Source of the DNA: an uncultured Acidimicrobiales bacterium
GTDB lineage: Bacteria > Actinomycetota > Acidimicrobiia > Acidimicrobiales > Bin134
Direction: 5' to 3'
Assembly (NCBI GenBank): GCA_951813325.1
Contig: OX638350.1
Location: forward strand, 1,165,029-1,229,028
Length of the DNA stretch: 64,000 bases
The notes beneath the pieces were generated by a model. The model saw nothing but the letters and a program-made list of their open reading frames with translations, was not told the DNA's origin and did no database searches. The translations under genes and the position numbers were made by a program. Shown in pieces: positions 52,860 through 61,852 of this stretch (positions are counted from its first letter, which is position 1; every line of letters begins with the position of its first letter).

Positions 52860-53348
52860 ATGGCATGGACGTTGCGCCGACCGGCGGCCCGAGTGGTGCT
52901 ACTCGACCGGGATGGGCGCATCTTCTTGATGCGGGCCAGCGACCCCATTGATCCCCACAAGGAGTCGTGGTGGGAGATACCCGGGGGCGGGCTGGGGCCG
53001 GGGGAGGACTCTGCCGCCGGTGCCCGCCGGGAGCTGTGGGAGGAAACCGGGTTCGCCGACGTCGAAGTAGGCCCCTGTATCTGGATCCAGCACGTGGAAT
53101 TCGATTTTGCCGGCATCCACTTCGACTCCAACGAGCGCATCCATGTGGCCTGGTGTCCCGACGGCGGGGAATGGGATCCCCAGCACCTGGAAGCACTGGA
53201 GGCGGCGGCATTTGAGGAGGCGCGCTGGTGGGGTTTGGAAGAGGTGCTGGCCTCTGAGGAGAATATGTTGCCTGAGAGGCTGCGGGAGTTCTTGCCCGCT
53301 GTGGTCTCAGGCAGGTTGCCCGTGGAGCCGATTGACATAAGCCCCTAG
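52860..53348 (+). CDS. NUDIX hydrolase
   Basis: 162 residues from ATG 52860. The NUDIX box spans about 43-65, with GGGLGPGE then ARRELWEETGF, all metal glutamates intact. The N-terminal RRPAARVVLLDRDGRIFLMRASDP is the usual first strand pair. The C-terminal part (WWGLEEVLASEENMLPERLREFLP) is similar to the 8-oxo-dGTPase/ADP-ribose-type group, but substrate cannot be named. Its stop overlaps the convergent small membrane gene. Confidence 0.87.
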   Translation: MAWTLRRPAARVVLLDRDGRIFLMRASDPIDPHKESWWEIPGGGLGPGEDSAAGARRELWEETGFADVEVGPCIWIQHVEFDFAGIHFDSNERIHVAWCPDGGEWDPQHLEALEAAAFEEARWWGLEEVLASEENMLPERLREFLPAVVSGRLPVEPIDISP

Positions 53349-53602
53349 TCCAAGGGGTCCTCGCGGTCGGCGGCGCGGACGGCGTAGGAGAAGATGATGG
53401 CGGGGGCGAGGACGAGGGAGCCTGCCAGGAGGCACACGATGATGGCGGTGACCAGGGGGCTGTGGAACCTGGTGGCGAAACCGGTGAAGAACAGGGCCGC
53501 CGCGGCCAGATACAGGAGATAGCCCAGTCGCTGCCCGGTAGCGGTCAGTCGGGCGATGCGCCGTCGGCGGTCGGCCAGATCGTCGGTGCTCACGGGAGCC
53601 AT
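53345..53602 (-). CDS. small two-pass membrane protein, function unknown
   Basis: 85 residues with hydrophobic segments about 26-44 and 49-72 after a charged N-terminal helix (DDLADRRRRIARLTATGQR). I recognise no family. Its start overlaps the glycosyltransferase stop by 13 bp on the same strand, so it probably belongs to that transcript. Stop overlaps the NUDIX gene tail to tail by 4 bp. Confidence 0.62.
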   Translation of the reverse strand: MAPVSTDDLADRRRRIARLTATGQRLGYLLYLAAAALFFTGFATRFHSPLVTAIIVCLLAGSLVLAPAIIFSYAVRAADREDPLD

Positions 53603-54624
53603 CCCTCGCTATCCAAGAGCTCGACGAGGTCTGAATGGACCCGTTCCAGTGAGAAGTGTTGCTGGGCGATGGCTTGATTCTGGTCCAGCAGGTCGGCGTC
53701 GGGGCATTCCATGAATGCTCTTACGTCATCGAGGTGGTCGGGGGAGAACCACCGGAAACCGAATTCGGCTAGCTCGTCGGCCACCGGGTAGCTGCCCACC
53801 ACACAGGGTCGACGCCAGATGGCTGCCTCCACCGGGGGGTTGCCGAATCCCTCCCAGGTGGAGGGGAACACCACCAGGTCGGCGGCCGCGTAGATGTCGG
53901 GGGTCCGGGCAACCGGCCGGTGGAGAACCGGGCAGCGGGCCTCGGACAGCAATCGCTCCAGGGTGGCGTCGTAACCCTCTTCGGCTTGCCCCATCAGCCA
54001 ATACGTGCCCTCCAATTTCTCGGCTATGGCGATGGCCGCAGGAATATTCTTGCGAGGAATGGCTCTGACGGGGTGGACGACTAGCAGGGTCTCGTCGTCC
54101 ACGTCCAGCTTGCTGCGCATCTCGGCCCGGTCGCCCTCGGGACTGTGGGTGTCGAAGCCGTTGTAGATCACCGTGGCTTCGATTCCCCGGTGGGCGAACT
54201 GCTCGGCGGAGAGCTTGTTGATGACCACATGGCGCCATGAGGGGTCGTGGGCCGGCAGCTCGGTTATCGAGGCGAATCGCTCCCTCTGCCAGGGAGGATC
54301 GTGGTGGTGGAGGATGGCGGGTCGACCGGCCAGCGTCTGGGCGACAGTGCGAGCGGCGGGGGGGTTCAAGGGGATGGTGCAGAGATTCTCCACGACCACC
54401 AAGTCGATGTCGGCCATCGCGGCGGCGAAAGCGTCGGGGTCGGGCCCATCGAGCTGGTCGATGCCGAGACCTGGAATCACTCGGTCGACCGGTCCTTCCC
54501 CGGCCACCGTCACCATCTCGAAGCCGATGTCGGCCAATATCTCCTGCCATAAGCGGGCGATAATCGACACACCGTCGCTCAAGCCCAGTCGAAATGAGAC
54601 GATTGCGCCCCGGTTCATTCTCAT
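53590..54624 (-). CDS. GT4-family glycosyltransferase
   Basis: 344 residues from ATG 54624; longer frames would overlap the divergent hydrolase. GT-B fold: an N-terminal Rossmann half with VVVENLCTIPLNP, VINKLSAEQFAHRGIEATVIYNG, and a C-terminal nucleotide-sugar half with RPVARTPDIYAAADLVVFPSTWEGFGNPPVEAAI, the E(x7)E motif of retaining GT4 enzymes. Donor and acceptor are unknown. Head-to-head with a GH63-like hydrolase (41 bp apart), a pairing seen for glucosyl- or mannosylglycerate metabolism. Confidence 0.82.
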   Translation of the reverse strand: MRMNRGAIVSFRLGLSDGVSIIARLWQEILADIGFEMVTVAGEGPVDRVIPGLGIDQLDGPDPDAFAAAMADIDLVVVENLCTIPLNPPAARTVAQTLAGRPAILHHHDPPWQRERFASITELPAHDPSWRHVVINKLSAEQFAHRGIEATVIYNGFDTHSPEGDRAEMRSKLDVDDETLLVVHPVRAIPRKNIPAAIAIAEKLEGTYWLMGQAEEGYDATLERLLSEARCPVLHRPVARTPDIYAAADLVVFPSTWEGFGNPPVEAAIWRRPCVVGSYPVADELAEFGFRWFSPDHLDDVRAFMECPDADLLDQNQAIAQQHFSLERVHSDLVELLDSEGWLP

Positions 54625-54664
54625 GAGGTAATCAGACCTGCTCGATCCGCGAGACTTTGGAGAC

Positions 54665-55822
54665 ATGGAAGGGCCAGCAGAGTTCGACCGCTCGGCGGTG
54701 CGTGGTGCGGCCCGGGCGGTTTTGGAGGCTCACTGGGTTCCCGAGGGCTATGCCGTCCCAAATCCTGCCACCTATCCCTGGCAGTGGTTATGGGATTCGT
54801 GCTTCCACGCGGTGTGCTGGGCTGAGTTGGGTGACGACCGCGGCCTGATCGAGCTCCAAACCGCTCTTTCGGTCCAGTGCGAAGACGGGTTCGTCCCCCA
54901 TATGAACTATGTGCGCAATCCCGGCGTGGCCGCCGACTTGTGGGGTCGTGATGGCGCCTCGTCCATCACCCAGCCTCCGATGTACGGGCATGCTGTGGCG
55001 GAGTTGGTGCGCCGGGGAGTGGATATTGATCAGGAAACGGTGGCCAAAGCCGAGGATGGTCTGAGTTTTCTGCTGTGCAGCCGACACCGCCTGCCAGGCG
55101 GGCTGGTTGCGCTGTGCCATCCATGGGAGAGCGGTGCTGATGACAGTCCTCGCTGGGATGACTTCTGCCCCGGAGGGTTCTCATTGGATCTTTGGCGGTT
55201 GATCAAAAACCAGTTGGTGACGCCGATCGAGCGCAGCCCGGCCGGCTCTCCGGTGGCCAATCCGGCGTTCGACTCCGCATCTGCGGGATTCAACGCGCTC
55301 GTCGTGTTCAATGCCTGGGAACTGGCCACGGTGACCGGCCGCTCCGATACAACCGATCGGGCCGATGAGCTGGCCGGGAGCTTGGCCGCTCAGTGGGACG
55401 AGTCCCGTCGCACTTGGGTGGACTCCGGCGCGTCGGAGTCGGGGTCGGGCCGGGCTCGCACATTGGACGGCCTGTTGCCGATGTTGGTGGCCGCCGAGGC
55501 CAACCGGGTAGACGCCGTGGCCGCCGACCTGTTGGATCCCTCGGCCTATGGCGGGTGGTGCGGGCCCGCTGGAGTTCATCGACAGGAGCCCGGTTTCGAA
55601 CGTCGCTCGTACTGGCGGGGTCCGGCTTGGCCCCAGCTCAGCTACCTGGTGTGGGTGGGGCTGCGCCGGCACGGCCGGGTGGAGGCCGCTGAGGCGGTGG
55701 CTTCGACCACCGTTAGGGGGGCGATGCGAAGTGGTTTTGCCGAGTATTGGGATCCAGACGACGGCGCGGGCGGCGGGGCCGTGCCGCAGTCGTGGACGGC
55801 CTTGGCGGCTCTGATGGCGTGA
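54665..55822 (+). CDS. GH63-like glycoside hydrolase
   Basis: 385 residues, ATG 54665. An (alpha/alpha)6 toroid pattern: PATYPWQWLWDSCFHAVCW (37-55), PPMYGHAV, ALCHPWESGADDSPRWDDF, RRSYWRGPAWPQLSYLVW and SGFAEYWDPDDGAGGGAVPQSWTAL. These match GH63 and the mannosylglycerate/glucosylglycerate hydrolase subgroup, in which the Asp of WDSCFHA and the Glu near the EYWDP segment are catalytic. No signal peptide, so cytosolic. Likely breaks down an osmolyte glycoside made by the divergent GT4 enzyme, or a storage oligosaccharide. Confidence 0.75.
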   Translation: MEGPAEFDRSAVRGAARAVLEAHWVPEGYAVPNPATYPWQWLWDSCFHAVCWAELGDDRGLIELQTALSVQCEDGFVPHMNYVRNPGVAADLWGRDGASSITQPPMYGHAVAELVRRGVDIDQETVAKAEDGLSFLLCSRHRLPGGLVALCHPWESGADDSPRWDDFCPGGFSLDLWRLIKNQLVTPIERSPAGSPVANPAFDSASAGFNALVVFNAWELATVTGRSDTTDRADELAGSLAAQWDESRRTWVDSGASESGSGRARTLDGLLPMLVAAEANRVDAVAADLLDPSAYGGWCGPAGVHRQEPGFERRSYWRGPAWPQLSYLVWVGLRRHGRVEAAEAVASTTVRGAMRSGFAEYWDPDDGAGGGAVPQSWTALAALMA

Positions 55823-55836
55823 CTGCCCTTGAGGGC

Positions 55837-56388
55837 TTATAGGGCGATGTTCTCCATGGTGCCGACGATCAGCCTTCCCGCGTAGCTGTGCACGTAGCAG
55901 GCAACGCGCCGTCGGTCGTCCCCTCCTTCCCAATCGGTGCGGCTGGGAGTGATCATGCCGATGTCAAGTTGCGAAAGCTCGTAGTCGAGGCCGACGAAGG
56001 GCTCGAATCGCTCATAACACAAGCTCAGGCCCCAGCTGTTCACAGCTTCTTCTCCCGGGTAGGGAGCACCGGCAGCTGCATCGTGGATCACGATGGCGTA
56101 TACCTGGGCGTTGTGGGGGCGAGTACAGCCGATGGCGGTGGTTAGCTGGGCGGGCAGGTCATTGCGGTCCAAGTAGGTGTATTGGTTGAAGCAGGTGCCC
56201 ACCAGCAGGTCTTGGGGCTCGGTCACGGTCCCCTCGAACCGGTCGCGAAGATCTCTCTCGGTAGGCAGGAGATCGGGTTCGGCCGTGGGATCGATGAACA
56301 CCTCGTCGAGCCGGAGGTCCTCCGACTCATCGCGGCCGCATCCGACAGCAAGAAGCGCCAGCACCACGAGCACCAAGAGACGCCTCAT
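55837..56388 (-). CDS. lipoprotein with a septum-formation-like domain, function unknown
   Basis: 183 residues. Start ATG 56388 gives signal MRRLLVLVVLALLAVGC with the lipid cysteine at 17. Four cysteines in the mature part (TCFNQYT, IGCTRPHN, LCYERF, ACYVHS) suggest two disulfides, and the pattern VGTCFN ... GCTRPHNAQVYAIV resembles the actinobacterial septum formation domain. The frame continues upstream through a 33-bp tandem repeat (each unit has an ATG), but this adds three copies of an 11-residue repeat ahead of the signal peptide and is judged leader DNA. It follows the sortase stop. Confidence 0.68.
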   Translation of the reverse strand: MRRLLVLVVLALLAVGCGRDESEDLRLDEVFIDPTAEPDLLPTERDLRDRFEGTVTEPQDLLVGTCFNQYTYLDRNDLPAQLTTAIGCTRPHNAQVYAIVIHDAAAGAPYPGEEAVNSWGLSLCYERFEPFVGLDYELSQLDIGMITPSRTDWEGGDDRRRVACYVHSYAGRLIVGTMENIAL

Positions 56389-56512
56389 CGCCCTGGTCTG
56401 GTTCCGGGCATCTGTGGTCATCGCCCTGGTCTGGTTCCGGGCATCTGTGGTCATCGCCCTGGTCTGCTTTCGGGCATCTGTGGTCATCGCCCTGGTCTGC
56501 TTTCGAGCATCA
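56387..56512 (+). repeat. 33-bp tandem repeat at the lipoprotein start
   Basis: Three full 33-bp units and a partial fourth, at 56387, 56420, 56453 and 56486, each starting ATCGCCCTGGTCTG. The first two and last two differ by G/C and T/C substitutions. Read on the minus strand each unit contains an ATG preceded by AGGGCG, so the unit duplicates a ribosome site and start codon in phase with the lipoprotein gene (33 is divisible by 3). Confidence 0.85.
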
Positions 56513-57964
56513 ATAGGATGGGATAATCTGGTCGATATGCCAGAACGCCATGAACAGCACCACGAGGAAGGGTAGAGCGGACAGGGCGTAGGCGGGCAGC
56601 TTCTTCCACCGAAGGCCGGCGAACAGGGCTGACAACCAGATGGCCAGCGCGGCCAAGCCCCACAATATTGCCGGGATCAACGCATCGGAGTCGCCGTCGA
56701 GGCCCTCGCCGAAGGATTCGGCCGTCGGAGAGGGGGCCGCAGCCAGCGCTTCCGAGGCCAGGGGGCCTGTACCCCCGACGCCAGAATCGTCGGGAAGCCC
56801 GAGTGGGCTGCTGGCCTCGTCTTCTTCGGACACGGGTTCTGGGCCGGGCCCATCCTCGGCGGGCGCGGATTCAGCCGTAGGCAGTGCCGCTTCTTCGGCG
56901 GCTGCGGGCTCTGGTGGGGGTGTCGCGTTTTCTTGAGTGGGCGCTGGTTCTGCCGCAGGCGTTGCCAGTTCTTCGACAGGAGCTGGGGTGGCTGTTGCGG
57001 TGACCGTCTCTTGGCTGTCTTCGGTTTCGCCCAGATTCTCGTCGGCCAATTGGGCGGCAGCCAGTTCCTCCTGTCCGGGCCGGGGGTAGGTGGGGGCCGG
57101 ATCGCCGACCAACTCCGCCACGACGATTATCCGTTGCCGGGCGGAGCCCTTGGGATGGCACGCGGTGAGGGTGAGGCGGTCGGGATGGTCGCGGAAATTC
57201 TGATCGAGGACCTCCACTGCGGTTGGGGACACGATGAGATGTCCGTGGCCGTCTCCTTGTTCCAACACCTCGTAGGTGAACTCCCCCTGGATGGTGGTGA
57301 CCATGATTTGGTCGCCGGGCATCAGCTGATCTATCTCGCCGAAGGGGGCCCCGTAAGTGGTGCGATGCCCAGCAATTGCCGCATTCCCCGCCTGGCCGGG
57401 CATCGGCGTAGCCGGGTAGTGACCGGGACCCTTGCGCAGATCGCTGACCCGGACTCCTTCCACGACGGTCTTGTCCACATTGATGCGAGGAATCTCGATC
57501 CGGGCGATGGCCGATCCCCGATCCCGGTAGAGCATGGACAGCCAGGAAGGATGAGGCTCGCCAGACAGTCGAGGATTCTCGTCGGGGTCGGGCATTGCTG
57601 TGGCAGTTGGAATCTGCCCGGCACGAGGCGTCGATGCGGCTGGGCCGGGAACTCCGGTGGTCGGCTCGGCCGTCGGCTCCGCGGTGGCCAGCGCAGTTGG
57701 AGAGGAATCGGGGTTTGCGGGGGGAAGAGGGGAGAAGGTGGAGCTGGGTGCCGTCGCCAATGCAACGGATGCTTCCAGCAAGTCGGAGAACTCGCTATCG
57801 AGATCTTGTTGGGCTCGGGCTTCGATGACGCCGGTTCCCCAAAGCTGGAAGATCCCGAACAGCAGGGTGATGATCCCGATCACTATGACGGTCTTGCCCA
57901 ACGCCCCCAGAACTCGTGCAACCGTCACAGTGGGAATTGTACGAGTGCGCCATGTCCGACCCAC
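56510..57964 (-). CDS. class E-like sortase with Pro/Thr-rich stalk and C-terminal membrane anchor
   Basis: 484 residues. N-terminal TM about 22-42, a Pro/Thr-rich spacer to about 140, the sortase barrel about 145-290, then a 135-residue Pro/Glu/Thr-rich stalk and two more membrane segments (about 432-452 and 462-480). Catalytic triad: H200 (AGHRTTYG), C269 (LTLTACHP, a TLxxC motif), R277 (ARQRIIV). Class E sortases of actinobacteria recognise LAxTG; none is seen in this window. The extra C-terminal anchor is not typical. The ATG at 57964 lies 33 bp from the divergent ligase start; a GTG at 57928 is possible. Confidence 0.82.
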   Translation of the reverse strand: MGRTWRTRTIPTVTVARVLGALGKTVIVIGIITLLFGIFQLWGTGVIEARAQQDLDSEFSDLLEASVALATAPSSTFSPLPPANPDSSPTALATAEPTAEPTTGVPGPAASTPRAGQIPTATAMPDPDENPRLSGEPHPSWLSMLYRDRGSAIARIEIPRINVDKTVVEGVRVSDLRKGPGHYPATPMPGQAGNAAIAGHRTTYGAPFGEIDQLMPGDQIMVTTIQGEFTYEVLEQGDGHGHLIVSPTAVEVLDQNFRDHPDRLTLTACHPKGSARQRIIVVAELVGDPAPTYPRPGQEELAAAQLADENLGETEDSQETVTATATPAPVEELATPAAEPAPTQENATPPPEPAAAEEAALPTAESAPAEDGPGPEPVSEEDEASSPLGLPDDSGVGGTGPLASEALAAAPSPTAESFGEGLDGDSDALIPAILWGLAALAIWLSALFAGLRWKKLPAYALSALPFLVVLFMAFWHIDQIIPSY

Positions 57965-57996
57965 AGCGGGCGCTGATTGCTGGATACGGTGGAGAT

Positions 57997-59532
57997 ATGA
58001 ATGTTGCTCTCAGTGTGCGGGATTTCCTGGATCGGGCCGAGACGGTGTATGGCGACCGAGTGGGGATCGTGGACGAGCCCGATCAACCGGCACAGGGGTG
58101 GGGCGAGCTGACCTACTCCCGCATCGCCGAGTTGGCCCGGGCCCAAGCAGCCGCCTTGGACGAGCACGGGATCGGCTTCGGCGAGAGGGTGGCCGTTGTT
58201 TCCCACAATGCCGCCCGGCTGATGGTCTCTTTGTTCGGGGTCAGCGGGTACGGCCGGGTGTGCGTGCCGATCAACTTCCGGCTCAATCGGGAAGAGATCA
58301 GCTACATCGTGGAGCACTGCGGAGCAACGATGCTGCTGATCGACTCCGAGCTGGCCGACGCGCTGGCTGGTGTGGACTGCCGCCACCGCTACGTGCTTGG
58401 GGCTGAGGCCGATGAGTCCCTGTACCGATTCGGTGTGGCGCCCGAAACGTGGACTCCCGACGAGGACGCCACTGCCACCGTCAACTACACCTCAGGCACG
58501 ACCGCCCGCCCCAAGGGTGTGCAGATGACCCATCGCTCGCTGTGGCTGAATGCCACCACCTTTGGCTGGGCCGCCGGGGTGAGCGACCGCGACGTGTATC
58601 TCCACACCCTGCCCATGTTCCACTGCAACGGATGGGGCATGCCCTACGCCGTCAGCGGCGCGGGGGCCTGCCACATCGTGCTGCGCAAGGTGGACGGCGC
58701 AGAGATCTTGCGCAGAATCGAGCGCCATGGGGTCACATACCTGTGCGGGGCGCCGGCAGTGGTGGCCGCCGTGCTGGACGCAGCCCAAGAATGGGAAGGG
58801 GACATCCCCGGTTCGGGCCGGGTGCGCATGACCGTGGCCGGCGCGCCCCCGCCCACTCGCACCATCGAGCGGATGGAGACCGAGTTGGGCTGGGAGTTCA
58901 TGCAGCTCTACGGCTTGACTGAGACCGCACCCTATTTGACCATCAATCGCCGTCGGGCCGAGTGGGACCGCTTGAGCCCGGCCGAACGGGCGGTCAAGCT
59001 GTCGCGCCAGGGCGTTCCGGCTCTGGGCATCTCGCTGGCCGTGGACGATACCGGCGAGGTGCTGGCTCGAGGCAATCATGTGCTGACGGGGTATTGGGAG
59101 CAGCCCGAGGCCTCGGCTGAGGCTCTGGCGGGAGGCTGGTTCCATACCGGCGACGGCGGGAACATCGATGAGGAGGGTTATCTCACCCTGTCGGACCGCA
59201 AAAAGGACGTGATCATCTCCGGAGGTGAAAATATCTCTTCCATCGAAGTGGAAGACGCCTTGTTCGCCCACGAGGCGGTGGCCGAGGTGGCGGTTATCGG
59301 GGTGCCCGATGAGAAGTGGGGGGAGACGGTCAAGGCTCTGGTGGTGTTGGCTCCGGCGGCGGCAGCCTCCGAGGCGGAGCTGATCGAGCACTGCCGCCGC
59401 CGCCTGGCTCACTACAAGTGCCCCACATCGGTGGAGTTCCGCGACGAGTTGTCTCGCACCGCCACCGGCAAGCTCCAGAAGTACCGTTTGCGCGAGCCCT
59501 ACTGGTCCGACCAGGACCGCCAGATCAACTGA
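57997..59532 (+). CDS. acyl-CoA synthetase (AMP-forming)
   Basis: 511 residues from ATG 57997, with GGTGGAG 3-9 bp upstream. ANL motifs in order: P-loop NYTSGTTARPKGVQ, LHTLPMFHCNGWGMPY, YGLTETAPY, GWFHTGDGGNIDEEGYL, the hinge SDRKKDVIISGGENI, and the catalytic lysine in ATGKLQKYRLR. The YTSGTT P-loop and MFHCNGW box are typical of medium- to long-chain fatty acyl-CoA ligases. It activates a carboxylate with ATP and CoA. It converges on the fumarase gene. Confidence 0.9.
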   Translation: MNVALSVRDFLDRAETVYGDRVGIVDEPDQPAQGWGELTYSRIAELARAQAAALDEHGIGFGERVAVVSHNAARLMVSLFGVSGYGRVCVPINFRLNREEISYIVEHCGATMLLIDSELADALAGVDCRHRYVLGAEADESLYRFGVAPETWTPDEDATATVNYTSGTTARPKGVQMTHRSLWLNATTFGWAAGVSDRDVYLHTLPMFHCNGWGMPYAVSGAGACHIVLRKVDGAEILRRIERHGVTYLCGAPAVVAAVLDAAQEWEGDIPGSGRVRMTVAGAPPPTRTIERMETELGWEFMQLYGLTETAPYLTINRRRAEWDRLSPAERAVKLSRQGVPALGISLAVDDTGEVLARGNHVLTGYWEQPEASAEALAGGWFHTGDGGNIDEEGYLTLSDRKKDVIISGGENISSIEVEDALFAHEAVAEVAVIGVPDEKWGETVKALVVLAPAAAASEAELIEHCRRRLAHYKCPTSVEFRDELSRTATGKLQKYRLREPYWSDQDRQIN

Positions 59533-59546
59533 TAGAGCTGGGCGCT

Positions 59547-61181
59547 TTAGCCCAACGAGACCGGTGTGGCCACCTCGGTGAAGAAGTCGTTGCCCTTGTC
59601 GTCGGTCACAATGAAGGCGGGGAAGTCCTCCACTTCGATCCGGTAGACCGCCTCCATGCCCAGCTCGGGGTATTCCAAGATCTCGACCTTGCGGATCGAG
59701 TCCTTGGCCAGGCGGGCGGCGGGGCCGCCGATCGATCCCAGGTAGAACCCGCCGTGGCGGGCACAGGCCTCGACCACCGGTCGAGACCGGTTGCCCTTGG
59801 CCAGCATGACCAGGCTGCCCCCCGCGGCCTGGAATTGGTCCACGTAGGCATCCATGCGCCCCGCCGTGGTGGGACCGAACGAGCCGGAGGCGTAGCCCTC
59901 GGGAGTCTTGGCCGGGCCGGCGTAATACACCGGGTGGTCGCGCAGGTACCCAGGCATGGGCTCGCCGGCGTCGAGCCGCTCTTTGATTCGGGCGTGGGCG
60001 ATGTCTCGGCCCACTACCAAGGTGCCGGTGAGCGACAGACGAGTCTTCACCGGGTGCTTTGACAGCTCGGCTCGGATGTCGGCCATGGGTCGGTTCAAGT
60101 CGATGCGCACCACCTGGTCGCTCAGCTCGTCGTCGGTTATCTCCGGCAGGAAGCGGGCCGGGTCGGTCTCCAACCGCTCCAAGAAGATCCCCTCGGAATT
60201 GATCTTGCCCAGGGCCTGGCGGTCGGCCGAGCACGACACCGCCACGCCGACCGGACAGGAGGCGCCGTGGCGGGGCAGCCGAATCACCCGAACGTCGTGG
60301 CAGAAGTACTTGCCGCCGAATTGGGCCCCGATCCCGAAGTGCCGGGTCAGCTCCAGAATGCGGTCTTCCCACTCCAAGTCTCGGTAGGCGTGGCCGATGG
60401 CCGATCCCTCGGTGGGCAGCGTGTCCAGATAGCGGGCAGAGGCGTACTTGGCCACCTTCAGCGTGTATTCCGCCGAAGTGCCGCCGATGACGACGGCCAG
60501 GTGGTAGGGCGGACAGGCGGCGGTGCCCAGGGTGCGGAGCTTCTCGTCCATAAAGCGAGTGAGCGAGTCGGGGCTGAGCAGCGCCTTGCTCTCCTGGAAC
60601 AGGTACGACTTGTTGGCCGAGCCGCCGCCTTTGGCCATGAACAGGAACGAGTAGGCGTCTCCGGGCGTGGCGTAGATCTCGATCTGAGCGGGCAGGTTGT
60701 TGCCGGTGTTGCGCTCCTCGAACATGGACAGCGGGGCCAGTTGCGAATAGCGAAGGTTTGAGGTCTGGTAGGTGTCGAACACTCCTCGGGCGATGGCCCG
60801 CTCGTCGTCGGCATCGGTGAGCACCCGCTCGCCTTTGTGGCCCATCACCACGGCCGTTCCGGTGTCCTGGCAGCCGGGCAGCACCCCACCAGCCGCGATA
60901 TTGGCGTTGCGAAGCAGTTCGGTGGCCACAAATTGGTCGTTGGGCGAGGCTTCGGGATCGTCCAAGATGGCGGCGAGTTGGGCCAGGTGTCCGGTCCGCA
61001 GCAGGTGGGCGATGTCCCTCATGGCCTCGCTGGTGAGGAGGCGGAGGGCTTCGGGGTCGACTTGGAGGAACTGGCGGTCGCCGAACTCGATGGTGGAGAC
61101 GAAATCAGTGGTCAGCAGGCGATATTCGGTGGTGGTGTCAGGTCCTTTGGGGAGCAGTTCGGAGTAGGCGAATTCGGCCAT
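59547..61181 (-). CDS. fumA: class I fumarate hydratase (4Fe-4S)
   Basis: 544 residues. The three cluster cysteines are at C104 (LPGCQDTG), C223 (AACPPYHL) and C309 (RHGASCPVG). [13 protein letters not shown] and [16 protein letters not shown] match E. coli FumA/FumB closely. It reversibly hydrates fumarate to malate in the TCA cycle, and its length and fusion of alpha and beta parts are as in FumA, not the split archaeal type. Class I fumarase is iron- and oxygen-sensitive; no class II fumarase is in the window. Confidence 0.94.
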   Translation of the reverse strand: MAEFAYSELLPKGPDTTTEYRLLTTDFVSTIEFGDRQFLQVDPEALRLLTSEAMRDIAHLLRTGHLAQLAAILDDPEASPNDQFVATELLRNANIAAGGVLPGCQDTGTAVVMGHKGERVLTDADDERAIARGVFDTYQTSNLRYSQLAPLSMFEERNTGNNLPAQIEIYATPGDAYSFLFMAKGGGSANKSYLFQESKALLSPDSLTRFMDEKLRTLGTAACPPYHLAVVIGGTSAEYTLKVAKYASARYLDTLPTEGSAIGHAYRDLEWEDRILELTRHFGIGAQFGGKYFCHDVRVIRLPRHGASCPVGVAVSCSADRQALGKINSEGIFLERLETDPARFLPEITDDELSDQVVRIDLNRPMADIRAELSKHPVKTRLSLTGTLVVGRDIAHARIKERLDAGEPMPGYLRDHPVYYAGPAKTPEGYASGSFGPTTAGRMDAYVDQFQAAGGSLVMLAKGNRSRPVVEACARHGGFYLGSIGGPAARLAKDSIRKVEILEYPELGMEAVYRIEVEDFPAFIVTDDKGNDFFTEVATPVSLG

Positions 61182-61210
61182 GCGTTCGCTTCGTTCAACG
61201 TGGGTTCTAC

Positions 61211-61699
61211 TCAGCCTAACGCCGGGGTTCCGGCGAACGGCGATGGGTCGCCATCGCTGGGGATTAGCGGGGGATGCCAGCTCATCGCCTTGCTGAGCTG
61301 GGAGGCGAAATCTCTCCAGTCAGGCGGGTTCCAGCCCTCGGCGGACGCCCGTAGGTCGAGTTGGTGGTCGAGATGGACGATGGCGGGGAGCGACTCCAGT
61401 CCCAGGGCCCGCACTACTGATCGGTCCTCGTCGGTAAACGTGAGGATCTCGTTGGTCCACGGCCCGAGGAAGTCTTCTGCCTCTTGAGGAGAGGAGGTGA
61501 CCAAGAACGCCACCCGGCAGTCGGCGCCGACAAAGTTGCGGAGAATGCGGCCGGCGGTGTCGATCATCCATGAACTCTCGTAGGTGTAGGGGTCGAGCAC
61601 GACCATGACCAGATGGAAGACGGTTACCCAATCGCCGATGGGGCGGGGCTCGCCGTTCAGCGGCGTCAAAGTCACATCGGCGTCAAGCGTAGTGGACAT
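61211..61699 (-). CDS. thioredoxin-fold-like protein without a CXXC motif, function unknown
   Basis: 162 residues from ATG 61699; a frame extending to 61870 runs through a 36-bp repeat and is rejected. After strand-rich [18 protein letters not shown], the pattern [27 protein letters not shown] ... [13 protein letters not shown], with a cis-proline-like SLPA, resembles a thioredoxin-like fold. No redox cysteine pair is present. Family unknown. The divergent gene at 61853 is 154 bp away. Confidence 0.55.
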   Translation of the reverse strand: MSTTLDADVTLTPLNGEPRPIGDWVTVFHLVMVVLDPYTYESSWMIDTAGRILRNFVGADCRVAFLVTSSPQEAEDFLGPWTNEILTFTDEDRSVVRALGLESLPAIVHLDHQLDLRASAEGWNPPDWRDFASQLSKAMSWHPPLIPSDGDPSPFAGTPALG

Positions 61700-61719
61700 C
61701 GCATTCGAAGTTACCGCAG

Positions 61720-61810
61720 GCGTGGGGCTGAACCCGGTGTCGTGGCTTATGGTCAGGTGTGGGCTGAAGCCGGTGTCGTGGCTGATGGTCGGGTGTGGGG
61801 CAAAGCCGGT
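61720..61810 (+). repeat. 36-bp tandem repeat in an intergenic region
   Basis: Two full 36-bp units (61736-61771 and 61772-61807), each beginning GGTGTCGTGGCTxATGGTC, plus a partial unit on each side. It lies between two divergent gene starts (61699 and 61853), so it may affect their promoters. The period is a multiple of three, and a minus-strand frame crosses it with a repeated TISHDTGF sequence. Confidence 0.7.
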
Positions 61811-61852
61811 ATTGGCGTCGGGTGCCCTGGCGAGGTCGCGTACGCTGATGCG

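Noticed and set aside
56387..56512. Tandem repeat considered as a CRISPR array
   Set aside because: Units are contiguous without spacers and no cas gene is near.
59536..59556. Small hairpin TGGGC-GCTTTA-GCCCA at the ligase/fumarase convergence as a terminator
   Set aside because: Five-base stem overlapping the fumarase stop with no T tract; too weak to call.
58492..60372. 626-residue open frame on the - strand
   Set aside because: Antisense to the acyl-CoA ligase and out of frame with fumarase, both strongly supported; composition is that of a GC-rich shadow frame.
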